Assembly: GCF_003369835.1 (NCBI RefSeq)
Contig: NZ_QPMJ01000001.1
Span: forward strand, 372,001-436,000
Direction: 5' to 3'
Source: Halorussus rarus
GTDB lineage: Archaea > Halobacteriota > Halobacteria > Halobacteriales > Haladaptataceae
Length of the DNA stretch: 64,000 nt
Shown: one piece after another, positions 8,573-16,890 of the stretch
How positions within the stretch are numbered: the first letter of the stretch is position 1
How the letters are laid out: each line of letters begins with the position of its first letter
Translations under genes and position numbers: made by a program
Notes under the pieces: generated by a model
Database searches by the model: none
Told to the model about the DNA's origin: nothing
What the model saw: only the letters and a program-made list of their open reading frames with translations

Positions 8573-9262
8573 TCACCCGAGCGCGTCGGGCACCTCCGCG
8601 ACGGAGCGAACTCGCTCGTCCGGACGACCGTCGACCTCGCCCCGGTAGGCGTCCGCGTCGTCCCCCGCGAGGTAGACGCCCGTGAAGCCGGCCTCCTGGG
8701 CCGGCAGGACGTCGCGTTCGAGGTCGTCGGCGACGAAGACGTACTCGTCGGCCGGAATCGCCTCCCGGGCGGCCGCGAAGATTTCCAGGTCGGGCTTGCC
8801 CGCGCCGACGTCCCCGGAGGCGACCACCGCGTCGAAGTAGTCCGCGAGGCCGTGGCGCGCGAGCTTCCGCCGCTGGCAGCGCGACCCGCCGTTCGTCAGC
8901 ACCCCGAGCGCGATTTCGGAAGCCGATTCGGCCGAGTCGGACGGCTCCGAGGCGAGCGCGTCGAGGGCTTCGCGAACCCCGGACCTGAGCTCGGTCGCGG
9001 CGGCCTCGCGCTCGATGTAGGTCTCGGCCAGCGCCTCGGCGTCCGGATCGAGGTCGTGGGCCGCCCGGAGGTCGGCCATCGCCATCCGGTAGGGTTCGGA
9101 GTGACACTCCTCCAGGTACCCGAAGAACGCCTCGGTGTAGCGTTCGAGGTGGTGTGGCCCGGCGTCGACGCCGTGGTCCGCCAGCGCCGCCTCGAAGAGG
9201 CCAGCGAAGTCCTCGGGGAGGTCGACCAGCGTCCCGTCGAGGTCGAAGAAGACCGCGCGCAT
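8573..9262 (-). CDS. HAD superfamily hydrolase
   Basis: A 229-residue haloacid dehalogenase-type phosphatase. Motif I, DLDGTLVD, lies at about residues 7-14 with the nucleophile Asp7. A helical cap spans roughly 15-95, motif II is LTNGG, motif III contains the lysine in GAGKPD, and motif IV is VADDLERD. The architecture is that of phosphoglycolate-phosphatase-like or pyrimidine 5'-nucleotidase-like small-molecule phosphatases. The start is ATG 9262. The natural substrate cannot be predicted. Confidence 0.88.
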   Translation of the reverse strand: MRAVFFDLDGTLVDLPEDFAGLFEAALADHGVDAGPHHLERYTEAFFGYLEECHSEPYRMAMADLRAAHDLDPDAEALAETYIEREAAATELRSGVREALDALASEPSDSAESASEIALGVLTNGGSRCQRRKLARHGLADYFDAVVASGDVGAGKPDLEIFAAAREAIPADEYVFVADDLERDVLPAQEAGFTGVYLAGDDADAYRGEVDGRPDERVRSVAEVPDALG

Positions 9263-9387
9263 GGAGTCGGATTCTCGCCGACCCGCGAAAAAGGTCAGGG
9301 ACGTTGTGGAACTGAGTAGCAACCAGTGAGCGCCCGGTGCGACAGTCCACCGGGATGCACTGATGACACTACTGACGGGGTGGGACC

Positions 9388-9515
9388 GAAAGGGGCCGCC
9401 CGGTCGCGTTTACCCTGGTCGGCTGAGCGAAGCAAACGAGACCTCGGAAGTCGCATGCCCGCGCAGCCGAAGGCGAGCAGGAACGTCTTCGGGTGGCGAC
9501 CGGGCGGGGGCTTTC
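9388..9515 (-). repeat. Dispersed element family B, copy 1 (128 bp)
   Basis: Within the 306-base gap between the HAD and acyl-CoA dehydrogenase genes, 21-base imperfect inverted ends at 9388-9408 and 9495-9515 enclose about 86 bp. Each end reads GAAAG, a C- or G-rich triplet, then a conserved part finishing CGGTCGC from the outside inwards. The ends match those of the element at 31748-31916, which lies in the opposite orientation. An 8-bp arm CGTCTTCG (9484-9491) pairs with CGAAGACG (9515-9522) around one end. No ORF in it looks real. Confidence 0.65.
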
Positions 9516-9568
9516 GAAGACGTCGATGCGGTCTCTCTCGCCCAGAATCCTCCCGTTACTCCCCGATT

Positions 9569-10723
9569 CTACGACTGCCGGTAGATGAGGTTCCGCTGGA
9601 TCTCGTTGGCGCCCTCGTAGACCACCGGGATGCGCACGTCCCGATACACCCGTGCGATCCGGCGGTCCGTGAGGATCGAGCGCCCGCCGTGGAACTGCAT
9701 CCCCTGCTCGGCGCAGTCGGTCGCGGTCTCGGTCGCCTTCGTCTTGGCCATCGCGGCCCACAGCCCGGCGTTGTCGCCGTCCCGGACCTTCTCGGCGGCG
9801 CGGTAGGTCAGCGCTCGGGCCGACTCGAACTCCATCCGCATGTCCGCCAGGCCGTGCTGGACCGCCTGGAAGTCCGAGATGGTGCGGCCGAACTCCTCGC
9901 GGCCGTGGACGAACTCCCAGGCCTCCTCGATGGCGGCCGCGGCGAGCCCCAGGCCGTGGCCCGCCACCACCGTCCGGCCGTGGTTGAAGAACTCCGCGAG
10001 CAGCATGAAGCCCGCGCCCTCCGACCCCACGAGGTGGTCCTCCGGAATCCGGCAGTCGTCGAAGACGATGTGGGCCTGCTTGCTCGCGCGCATCCCCATC
10101 TTCTCGGGGATGTGCTCGGCCTCGTACCCCTCGATGTCCGTGGGGACGATGAACAGCGAGTGGTTGCCGTAGCGGTTGTCCTCGTCCTCGCCGGTCCGGG
10201 CGTACACCGTGAGCCAGTCGCCCTCGACGCCGTTGCCGATCCAGTACTTCTCGCCGTTGAGCACCCACTCGCCGCCGTCGTCGCTCTTCTCGGCGGTCGT
10301 CTGCATCCCCGACAGGTCGCTGCCGGTGTCGGGTTCGGACACCGCGAGGCCGGTGATCTGGTCGCCCTCGGCCACGGGCCGGAGGTACTCCTCGCACTGC
10401 TCGTCGGTGCCGTACTCCTCGACGATCTCGGCGCCGAAGCTGGCGAGCTGGAGCGAGAGCGCGATGCCGGCGTCGGCCCGGAACCACTCCTCGGCGACCG
10501 AGAGCATCTGGACCACGTCCCAGCCGCGGCCGCCCCACTCCTCGCCGATGTCCTGGGCGACGAGGCCCGCCTCCTGGCCGGCCTCGATGAGGTCCCGGGG
10601 ATACTTCCCCTCGCGGAAGTACTCCTCGGCGTTGGGGGCGATGTGCTCGTCGGCGAACTCTCGGGCCTCGTGTTTCACGTCGCGGGCGTACTCGGGGACG
10701 ATGTCGTCTGCGAGGAGCTCCAT
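9569..10723 (-). CDS. Acyl-CoA dehydrogenase
   Basis: A 384-residue flavoprotein that introduces the alpha-beta double bond into acyl-CoA esters and passes electrons to an electron-transfer flavoprotein. It has the full-length three-domain layout. The FAD/substrate signature LAVSEPDTGSD is at about 126-136, the middle beta domain holds EKYWIGNG, and the C-terminal helix contains VVYEGANEIQRNLIYRQS with the Glu of the catalytic-base region. The start is ATG 10723. Chain-length preference cannot be read from sequence; short or branched acyl-CoA would fit the propionyl-CoA theme nearby. Confidence 0.93.
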   Translation of the reverse strand: MELLADDIVPEYARDVKHEAREFADEHIAPNAEEYFREGKYPRDLIEAGQEAGLVAQDIGEEWGGRGWDVVQMLSVAEEWFRADAGIALSLQLASFGAEIVEEYGTDEQCEEYLRPVAEGDQITGLAVSEPDTGSDLSGMQTTAEKSDDGGEWVLNGEKYWIGNGVEGDWLTVYARTGEDEDNRYGNHSLFIVPTDIEGYEAEHIPEKMGMRASKQAHIVFDDCRIPEDHLVGSEGAGFMLLAEFFNHGRTVVAGHGLGLAAAAIEEAWEFVHGREEFGRTISDFQAVQHGLADMRMEFESARALTYRAAEKVRDGDNAGLWAAMAKTKATETATDCAEQGMQFHGGRSILTDRRIARVYRDVRIPVVYEGANEIQRNLIYRQS

Positions 10724-10791
10724 GCCGGACGATGGGCCCGCGCCGGGTTATACTCCGGGGCTATCGGTCGGCGGGCCGGATCGTTCCGGCG

Positions 10792-11310
10792 TCACTCCGA
10801 TTCGATGAGTCGGGTCTCGCCGTACACCCGTTCGGTCAACAGCAGCGCGACCAGCCCGAAGATGATGACCGTGTAGGCGACGGCGGCGAAGAGCGCGTCC
10901 TGGGTCGTCCCGTACTCCCCGGTCCGGAAGATGATCGCCTTCCGGACCATCGCGATGACGCCGGTGTAGATGATGAGCCGGACGATGCTGCGGGTCTGGC
11001 TCTCCTGCACGTACGCCAGGACCGTCTGGTACACCTCGACGATGATCAGCAGGAGGAGTCCGGTGTCGATGAAGCGGATGACGACGAGGGGGTCGGTGAT
11101 CTCGCCGGTCTGCGCCGACTGGACGATCTGGAGCAGCAGGTCGACGACGCCGATGGCGAAGAGCGCGGCGAACACCGTCGCGGTCGCCAGTTCCACGCCG
11201 CGGATGAACCGCTCCAGCGCGACGACGTAGGTCTCGGTGACCCCCGACCACGACACCTCCACGTCCGGGACCCGGCCGCCCGCGTCCCCGTCGTCCTCGC
11301 CGTTACTCAT
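10792..11310 (-). CDS. PsiE-like (phosphate-starvation-inducible) membrane protein
   Basis: A 172-residue integral membrane protein resembling the PsiE family. It has a 40-residue hydrophilic N-terminus and then four predicted membrane helices (about 43-65, 80-100, 108-125 and 135-155). The conserved RxGEYGTTQDALFAAVAY-like stretch lies between helices 3 and 4. The C-terminus ends RLIESE. ATG 11310 is chosen because the upstream frame continues into non-coding sequence. Phosphate starvation links come from the bacterial family name and are not evident here. Confidence 0.75.
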   Translation of the reverse strand: MSNGEDDGDAGGRVPDVEVSWSGVTETYVVALERFIRGVELATATVFAALFAIGVVDLLLQIVQSAQTGEITDPLVVIRFIDTGLLLLIIVEVYQTVLAYVQESQTRSIVRLIIYTGVIAMVRKAIIFRTGEYGTTQDALFAAVAYTVIIFGLVALLLTERVYGETRLIESE

Positions 11311-11521
11311 TCCCTGTCGACGATTGGGGACGACGGCCAAAGACCGTACCGGCACCCGAGGCGGCCGCCGTCGCGTCGTGACGAGCCGTCGATGTTCCCG
11401 CCGTCCGGCCCGGGGACGCGCGCCGAGCGGTCCGACCGCCGTGGACGTCCGTGACGCTCCCTCCCGATGGTTGATAGAATCAGAACGGTTAACAGCAGGG
11501 TGTGGCAACGTTCGGACAGAC

Positions 11522-12280
11522 GTGACCGAGGGCGAGTCGTTCCGCGTGGACCTCCACGTGAAGGTGCTCGACGAGCGGATAGTCGAGCGAGCGAAGGCCA
11601 GGGGCCTGGACGCGCTCGTGTACGCGCCCCACTTCGAGCGCTTTCCGGACGTGCGTCGGGAGGCCGCGCGGTACTCGGACGACGATCTACTGGTCGTGCC
11701 GGCCCGCGAGGTGTTCACCAACGACTGGCGGGACCGCAAGCACGTCCTGGCGCTGGGGCTCGACGACCCGATTCCGGACTTCATCTCGCTCGCCGACGCC
11801 ATGGACGAGCTCGCCCGCCAGGGCGCCGCGGTGCTCGTTCCGCATCCGGAGTTCCTCACGGTCTCGCTGTCGGAGTCGGACCTCGCGGCCTATCGCGACC
11901 GGATCGACGCCGTCGAGACGTACAACCCGAAGCACTGGCCCCACCACAACCGCCGGGCTCGCGAGCTCACCGCCCAGTACGACCTGCCGGCGTTCACCTC
12001 GTCGTACGCCCACCGACGGCAGTCGGTCGGCGAGGCGTGGACCGAGTTCGACGGGTCGCTCGACGGCGAAGCCGATCTGATCGCGGCGCTCAAGGACGGT
12101 GCGCCCCGCAGGGTCGTCCGGCGGTCGGGCTGGCGCCACGAACTGCGCTGCGCCGCCGAGTTCGCCCACCTCGGCTGGGAGAACTCCTACGAGAAGATCG
12201 ACCGGCTGTTCCTCTCGGGGACGGAACCGACCCACCCCGACCACATCGCCTACGAGGACCGGTTCGACGGCGTCTACTAG
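11522..12280 (+). CDS. PHP-domain-like protein with altered metal ligands
   Basis: A 252-residue protein that follows the PHP phosphoesterase layout: DLHVKV at 10-15, APHFERF, a PAREV strand leading to KHVLALGLDDPI, VPHPEF and the late SSYAHRRQSVGEAWTEF. In active PHP enzymes the first motif is HxH and the last is SDAH. Here they read HVK and SYAH, so at least two metal ligands are replaced while other His residues remain. GTG 11522 is preferred because a GGTTAACA-type box lies about 30 bases upstream. It overlaps the next gene (convergent) by four bases. It could be a phosphatase with a reduced site or a binding protein. Confidence 0.75.
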   Translation: MTEGESFRVDLHVKVLDERIVERAKARGLDALVYAPHFERFPDVRREAARYSDDDLLVVPAREVFTNDWRDRKHVLALGLDDPIPDFISLADAMDELARQGAAVLVPHPEFLTVSLSESDLAAYRDRIDAVETYNPKHWPHHNRRARELTAQYDLPAFTSSYAHRRQSVGEAWTEFDGSLDGEADLIAALKDGAPRRVVRRSGWRHELRCAAEFAHLGWENSYEKIDRLFLSGTEPTHPDHIAYEDRFDGVY

Positions 12281-12759
12281 ATGAGGCCGGCCACGGTCCG
12301 TGTGAGGTCCTGGACCGGCAGGTCGAGGTGGACCACGCCGGCGATCAGCGCGACCTCCAGCGCCGAGACCCCGACCGTGACCACGGTGGCCCACTTGCTG
12401 GAGACCGGGACGCCCACGGGAAGGTTGTACTCCTTCTCGAAGGGGTAGAACAGCGCGATGCCGCGCTTGCTCCCCAGCATGTCGAGCGCGTAGTGGGTCG
12501 CCACGCCGACCCAGACGAAGTGGAGGTTGTCGAAGTAGACGGGGTAGAGGTAGAACAGCGCCAGCACGGGGAGGTTGTGTAGCGTCTTGCGGTGCTTGCC
12601 GAAGGCGGTGTCGACGTCGGGGAACAGCGCCCCCAGCACGACCGGCACGGATATCTCGGCGATGGCCCGGAACGTCGGCACGTCGCCCGCGGGGTGGAAG
12701 ACGTACCCCAGACCGATGCTCAACAGGACCGCGTTCAGGACGTGTCCCTCCTTGTTCAT
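12277..12759 (-). CDS. YdjM-type membrane-bound metal-dependent hydrolase family protein
   Basis: A 160-residue protein with three to four predicted membrane segments. The family signature is visible as HVLNAVLLSIGLGY near the N-terminus (His6) and GALFPDVDTAFGKHRKTLHN near 43-62, which supplies PDxD, HR and a second His. These residues resemble the metal site of the YdjM/DUF457 family, related to phospholipase C-like hydrolases, whose substrates are unknown. Homologues often occur near stress genes. It is convergent with the PHP-like gene. Confidence 0.8.
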   Translation of the reverse strand: MNKEGHVLNAVLLSIGLGYVFHPAGDVPTFRAIAEISVPVVLGALFPDVDTAFGKHRKTLHNLPVLALFYLYPVYFDNLHFVWVGVATHYALDMLGSKRGIALFYPFEKEYNLPVGVPVSSKWATVVTVGVSALEVALIAGVVHLDLPVQDLTRTVAGLI

Positions 12760-12957
12760 GGCTCTCGGGTCACGGTCCGACCCTCGCCCGGCGACGACTC
12801 AAGGCTTTCTGTCTGTCGTCTGACGCGCGTCTTGCGATTCGCGGGTCGGAGCGCGACAGAGAGCGAGTCGCAGCGCGACAGAGCGGAAAAAGACGAGACC
12901 GACGTCCTGAACTGCGAGAACGAGAGGAGACGAGACGGTCACCGAACCACTTCGTCG

Positions 12958-13071
12958 CTACCGGAACACTTCGCTGTTGAGCCAGGGGTCGTCGATCCAG
13001 TAGGCGCGCAGGTAGAGGTACCCGACGCCGACGAGAACGCCCACAGCCACGGCCGTTGCTAGTAGTCCCAT
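12958..13071 (-). CDS. 37-residue single-pass membrane mini-protein
   Basis: A short ORF: MGLLATAVAVGVLVGVGYLY forms one hydrophobic helix, followed by a polar tail with RAYWIDDPWLNSEVFR. Support comes from the promoter: TATTTACG on the minus strand lies 22-29 bases before ATG 13071, the standard leaderless distance. The helix plus aromatic/acidic interface tail is coherent protein sequence rather than random translation. It lies upstream of the YdjM-like gene on the same strand, 198 bases away. The function is unknown; candidates are a subunit of a membrane complex or a regulatory mini-protein. Confidence 0.6.
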   Translation of the reverse strand: MGLLATAVAVGVLVGVGYLYLRAYWIDDPWLNSEVFR

Positions 13072-13092
13072 ATGGCGACTGACACCACCGGG

Positions 13093-13100
13093 CGTAAATA
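13093..13100 (-). promoter_or_regulatory. TATA-like box of the 37-residue membrane protein
   Basis: TATTTACG read on the minus strand, with the ATG 22 bases downstream. The sequence and spacing match other leaderless promoters in the window. Confidence 0.5.
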
Positions 13101-13125
13101 GCTTCGGGAAGGCGACGTTTGGCGA

Positions 13126-13647
13126 CTACTCGGCGTTCGACTCCACCTCGGCCAGCACGTCCCGCAACGCCTGCCGGGCGATCTGCTCCTTGATCTCCGT
13201 CCTGTCGCCGTCGAACTCGTAGCGCGAGACCACGGAGTACGATTCCTGAGTCCCCCAGTCGCCCGCGTAGGCGACCCCGACGAACACCGTGCCGACCGGC
13301 TTCTCGTCGCTCCCGCCGGTCGGGCCCGCGACGCCGGTCGTGGCCACGCCCCAGGTCGTACCGGCCGCGTCCCGGACTCCCCGGGCCATCTGGCGCGCGA
13401 CCGGCTCGCTGACCGCGCCGTGCTCGTCGAGGGCCTCGCGGGCGACCCCGAGCTCCCGGAGCTTGGCGTCGTAGGAGTAGGTCACCAGCCCGCGGTCGAA
13501 GTAGTCGCTCGACCCCGGCACGTCGGTCAGCAGCGACCCGACCAGTCCGCCGGTGCAGGACTCGGCGACCGCGACGGTCTGGTCGGCCGCCCGCAGGGCG
13601 TCTCCGATGCGCTCCTCGACCGGCGGGTCCTCGGCGTAGTCGTCCAT
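13126..13647 (-). CDS. pncC: CinA-family nicotinamide-nucleotide amidohydrolase
   Basis: A 173-residue stand-alone CinA C-terminal domain that deamidates NMN to nicotinate mononucleotide in pyridine-nucleotide recycling. AESCTGGLVGSLLTDVPGSS (28-47) holds the catalytic Ser30. The GVAGPTGG segment with KPVGTVFVGVA completes the pocket. The N-terminal MoCF-like domain of longer CinA proteins is absent, as is usual for PncC. The archaeal NMN adenylyltransferase gene lies 38 kb away in the window (51392-51910), so both NMN branches are present. Confidence 0.88.
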   Translation of the reverse strand: MDDYAEDPPVEERIGDALRAADQTVAVAESCTGGLVGSLLTDVPGSSDYFDRGLVTYSYDAKLRELGVAREALDEHGAVSEPVARQMARGVRDAAGTTWGVATTGVAGPTGGSDEKPVGTVFVGVAYAGDWGTQESYSVVSRYEFDGDRTEIKEQIARQALRDVLAEVESNAE

Positions 13648-13735
13648 ACCCGGTGGTGAGGGGGCGGAGTCGAATGAAGGTAGGGGACGCCGCGCGAGAA
13701 CGCGCCGCCAGTCGAGGACGCGCCGCTGCGAGCGC

Positions 13736-14341
13736 TCAGTTCCCCTGCCGGACGTCGGCGTCGGGGTCGATCACGCGGTCGATGGTCTCGGGCGCGCGCC
13801 AGTCGGTCGTCAGCTCCAGCAACTGGACCACCATCCTGGCCGTGGCGCCCCACACCGTGTAGCCGTCGACGCGGAAGAAGTGGACGATCGCTTCGCCGTA
13901 CTGGGGGTGCTCGCGGCGCTCGTTCTCGTAGTTATCGGGGTCGATCATGTCGGCGACCGACAGCACCGCGATCTCGGCGACCTCCCGCTCGTCGGGCACG
14001 TACTCCCGGTCGGGGACGGTGGCGACGTAGGGCGTGATGGCGTACCGGCTCGTGGTCCGGATGTCGTCGAGGCGTCCGACGATGTCGGCCTCCGCCGGGC
14101 GGAGCCCGATCTCCTCCTCGGCCTCGCGGAGCGCGGTCGCCTCCAGGTCGGCGTCGCTCGGCTCGCGGCCGCCGCCCGGGAAGCTCATCTGGCCGGGGTG
14201 CTCGCCGAGGTGGTCGGCCCGCTTCGTGAACAGGAGGTAATCCTCGCCGTCGCGGCGGACCACCGGAGCCAGCACCGCGGCGTCGTGGTCCTCGTCGGGG
14301 ATGTCCCGCGGGTCGTGGTCGGCCACGCGACCCAGTTCCAT
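13736..14341 (-). CDS. Nudix hydrolase (CoA pyrophosphatase-like)
   Basis: A 201-residue Nudix enzyme. The box GGGREPSDADLEATALREAEEEIGL, spanning about residues 57-80 (given here only as its key residues Gly57, Arg72-Glu73, Glu76-Glu77 and Gly79), has the expected spacing. The preceding LGEHPGQMSFPGG is the extra motif typical of NUDT7/NUDT8-type CoA pyrophosphatases, which cleave CoA esters to phosphopantetheine and 3',5'-ADP. The start is ATG 14341. It is 88 bases upstream of the CinA gene on the same strand, so it may be co-transcribed with it. CoA specificity is inferred from the LxxHxGQxxFPGG motif. Confidence 0.85.
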   Translation of the reverse strand: MELGRVADHDPRDIPDEDHDAAVLAPVVRRDGEDYLLFTKRADHLGEHPGQMSFPGGGREPSDADLEATALREAEEEIGLRPAEADIVGRLDDIRTTSRYAITPYVATVPDREYVPDEREVAEIAVLSVADMIDPDNYENERREHPQYGEAIVHFFRVDGYTVWGATARMVVQLLELTTDWRAPETIDRVIDPDADVRQGN

Positions 14342-14442
14342 ACGCCCACGTCGTACCCCGGCGCCTTAATTCGCTCGTCCTCGACGCGCCGCCCCGGGCG
14401 GTCGATCTCGCGATACTCCGGGACGCGAGGCGGGCACCGACC

Positions 14443-14931
14443 CTACTCGAAGGCCCGGTCGAGCGTCTCGCGCACGTCGTCGGTCTCGACCGGCGCCCAC
14501 GCCTCGAGGTCGTAGCTCACGTCGAGCAGCTCCTGGGCGCGGTCGGGGTCGCCGGCGGCCGCGACGGTCCGGGCCTCCTCGTGCAGGCGCTCGGCGACCG
14601 CCTCGCCGAGCCCCTCGCGGTCGATTTCTCTGTCGGGCACGTCCATGATGTGCGGGAGGTCCTCGCCGTTCTCCGGGACGGTCGGGAAGGCGGCGGGCCC
14701 GGCGACGAGGACCGTTTCGGCCCGTTCCTCGTCGCCGCCGTCGCCGCTCGCCTCGGTCTCGACGAGGTAGTAGCTCTCGACCGCGCGCTCGATCTCGGCC
14801 GCGAACGCCTCGCGCTCGACGCTCTTGCCCTGCTTGAACGCGAGCTCGACCAGGCCCTGTTCGAGTTCGTCGTGGGTGAGTCCGCCGAAGAGGTCGACGA
14901 CCCCGGCGAGCTCGTCCTTCGTGTCGGCCAT
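14443..14931 (-). CDS. Conserved haloarchaeal protein of unknown function
   Basis: A 162-residue acidic soluble protein, MADTKDELAGVVDLFGGLTH at the start, mostly helical, with no Cys, no membrane segment and no catalytic motif I recognise. The opening helix-turn pattern (VVDLFGGLTHDELEQGLVELAFK) resembles an HTH-like unit followed by a central PTVPENGEDLPHI loop and a C-terminal helical pair. I recognise it only as a type of small haloarchaeal protein. It precedes the Nudix and CinA genes on the same strand, separated by 101 bases. Confidence 0.7.
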   Translation of the reverse strand: MADTKDELAGVVDLFGGLTHDELEQGLVELAFKQGKSVEREAFAAEIERAVESYYLVETEASGDGGDEERAETVLVAGPAAFPTVPENGEDLPHIMDVPDREIDREGLGEAVAERLHEEARTVAAAGDPDRAQELLDVSYDLEAWAPVETDDVRETLDRAFE

Positions 14932-15285
14932 TCGTTACGGGGAGGGGTTCTCGCGGGGGCTTAGTTGTTCGGGAAGCGGGCACGGTGATTCCGTTCGGGG
15001 AGTCCCCGGCTATGACAAGTCAAAACGAGTTGAACGACCCAGCCTCGGCAGAGAAGTAGGACAGAAAGCCCCCGGCCGGCCCCTTTCATCCACCCAGACG
15101 GTGGAACTGCCGGCCTGACAACGCGACATTCAACACCCAACTCTTGCGAACATTCAAATGGGAAGCCGGAACGAACCCCGACCGGACGCCTCGCGCGGTC
15201 GCCCGGAACCCCCGCGCGCTCGGGGACCGCCAGTCCGACTACCCGGAGACGGCTGAGTCCAGTGACGGACCCTCGACAGTCACGC
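14932..15285. other. 354-base intergenic region with a collapsed family B element
   Basis: The gap between two minus-strand genes shows no ORF with haloarchaeal amino-acid composition. Its only recognisable content is the 24-base palindromic element at 15064-15087 and an A/T-richer patch around 15010-15035 and 15140-15165. Nothing else was seen. Confidence 0.5.
15064..15087. repeat. Family B element, collapsed 24-base form
   Basis: GAAAG and CTTTC form the outer 5-bp stem, followed inside by a CCC/CCC internal loop and a CCGGCCGG self-complementary core. The sequence equals the outer parts of the two ends of the long element at 31748-31916 joined without the interior. The right flank ATCCACCC and left flank ACA/CCA are shared too. 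Confidence 0.65.
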
Positions 15286-16386
15286 TTATTCGAAGTACGC
15301 CGCCAGCCTGTCGGCGGCCTCCTCGACGCGCGGACTCACCAGCGCGAACCGGAGCCAGTCGTCGAACGACTCGCCGAACGCCTCGCCGGGCATCCCCGCG
15401 ACGCCCGCCTCGTCGACCAGGCGCTCGACGTTCTCCAGCGTGCCCGGGAAGTCCGGGAACCGGGCCATCACGTAGAACGCGCCGTCGGGCGACGAGTACT
15501 CGGCGCCCGCGGCGTCGAGCGCGTCGGTGAACGTCGCGACGCGCTCGCGCAGGAGTTCGCGGTTGGCCTCGTAGTAGGCCGGGTCGGTGTTCCGGAGCGC
15601 GTGGAGCACCGCGTACTGGCCGGGTCGGGTGGTGGCGACGTTGGTCAGCATGTGGCGGGTCTTGGCCACGTCGACCAGCGACTCGGGGAAGACCGCGTAC
15701 CCGACGCGAAACCCAGTGATGGCGAACGTCTTCGAGTAGGAGTTGGTGACCACGCGGTGGTCGGAGTCGAACGACAGCGCCGACGTGAACTCGCCCGAGA
15801 AGTCGAAGTGGTCGTACACCTCGTCGCTGACCAGCAGCGCGTCGTACTCCTCGGCGACGGCGACGAGTTCGCGCATCGTCGCCTCGTCGTACACCGCGCC
15901 GGTGGGGTTGTTCGGCGTGTTGACCACGATGCCGGCGGTTTCCTCGCTGGCAACCTCGCGCACGGCGTCGGGGTCGAGCGACCCGTCGTCGGCGGTGGAG
16001 ACGTACCGCGCGGTCGCGTCGAGCATCGTCGTCTTGCCCGGGTAGTAGGGGTAGACCGGGTCGGTGAGCACGAACTCCGACCCCCGCTCGCGCTCCAGCG
16101 CCCGGGCCATCGCGAGGTAGTTGGCCTCGCCGCCGCCGTTGGTCACGATGATCTGGGCGGGGTCGACGTTCCGGCGCTCGGCGATCTCCTCGCGGAGTTC
16201 GACCAGCCCCTCGCTCGGCGGGTACTGGAAGTCCGCGCCGCCGAGGTCGGCATACTCGTGGAGCCCCTCGGCGAGCGCCTCGGGCGACCCCCAGTCGGGG
16301 TTCCCGCTCACCATGTCCACCACGTCGCGGTCGGCCCGCTCGGCGTACTGCATCACGTGGAAGAACAGCGGCGTCTCGTAGTCCAT
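15286..16386 (-). CDS. Class I/II PLP-dependent aminotransferase
   Basis: A 366-residue fold-type I aminotransferase of the aspartate aminotransferase group. VNTPNNPTGAVYD provides the Asn that contacts PLP, LLVSDEVYDHFDFSGEF the Asp/Tyr pair, NSYSKTFAITGFRVGY the Schiff-base lysine, and LRFALV the carboxylate-binding arginine near the C-terminus. ATG 16386 is used; the frame continues far upstream but only as antisense of the next gene. Amino-acid specificity (aspartate, alanine or branched chain) cannot be decided from sequence. Confidence 0.9.
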   Translation of the reverse strand: MDYETPLFFHVMQYAERADRDVVDMVSGNPDWGSPEALAEGLHEYADLGGADFQYPPSEGLVELREEIAERRNVDPAQIIVTNGGGEANYLAMARALERERGSEFVLTDPVYPYYPGKTTMLDATARYVSTADDGSLDPDAVREVASEETAGIVVNTPNNPTGAVYDEATMRELVAVAEEYDALLVSDEVYDHFDFSGEFTSALSFDSDHRVVTNSYSKTFAITGFRVGYAVFPESLVDVAKTRHMLTNVATTRPGQYAVLHALRNTDPAYYEANRELLRERVATFTDALDAAGAEYSSPDGAFYVMARFPDFPGTLENVERLVDEAGVAGMPGEAFGESFDDWLRFALVSPRVEEAADRLAAYFE

Positions 16387-16482
16387 AGTGGTGGGGTCGG
16401 CCGCCGCGAAGGTCTTTCTTTCGTTCGGTGCCGCCCGTACCCTGTCAAAAGAAACAACGCATCCGGCCGCCTTTGTCCGCAC

Positions 16483-16839
16483 ATGGCAGACGCGAATCCC
16501 GACGCGGTCCGAGACTACTACGAGTACGTCGACGCCGAGGACTACGAGTCGGTGTTCTCGCTGTTCGCCGACGACGTGACCTACGCGCGCCCGGGCCAGG
16601 CGGACGTCTCCGGGATGGCGGAGTTCCGGGAGTTCTACCTGGAAGACCGGCCGCTGGAGGACGGCAGCCACGAGGTCCGCGACCTGGTGGTCGACGGCGA
16701 CACCGTCGCGGTCCGCGGCGAGTTCTCCGGGACGCAGGACGACGAGGAGGTGTCGTTCGGCTTCGCGGACTTCCACCGCTTCGACGACGACGGGAAGATC
16801 ACCGAGCGGTGGACCTACACCGACCGCGACGAGGTGTGA
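16483..16839 (+). CDS. NTF2-like / SnoaL-like protein
   Basis: A 118-residue protein with the cone-shaped alpha+beta-barrel pattern of the NTF2-like superfamily: the N-terminal helix DAVRDYYEYVDAEDYESVFSLFADDVTY, then the FREFYLEDRPL helix and the strands VRDLVVDGDTVAVRGEF and WTYTDRDEV. Such proteins may be small-molecule isomerases, cyclases or binding proteins. The start is ATG 16483. It is divergent from the aminotransferase across 96 bases. No catalytic dyad can be assigned. Confidence 0.8.
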   Translation: MADANPDAVRDYYEYVDAEDYESVFSLFADDVTYARPGQADVSGMAEFREFYLEDRPLEDGSHEVRDLVVDGDTVAVRGEFSGTQDDEEVSFGFADFHRFDDDGKITERWTYTDRDEV

Positions 16840-16890
16840 GCGACCGGTAGGCAGTTCTCGTTGGGGGCTTCCCTTCATCCCCACTGTGAC

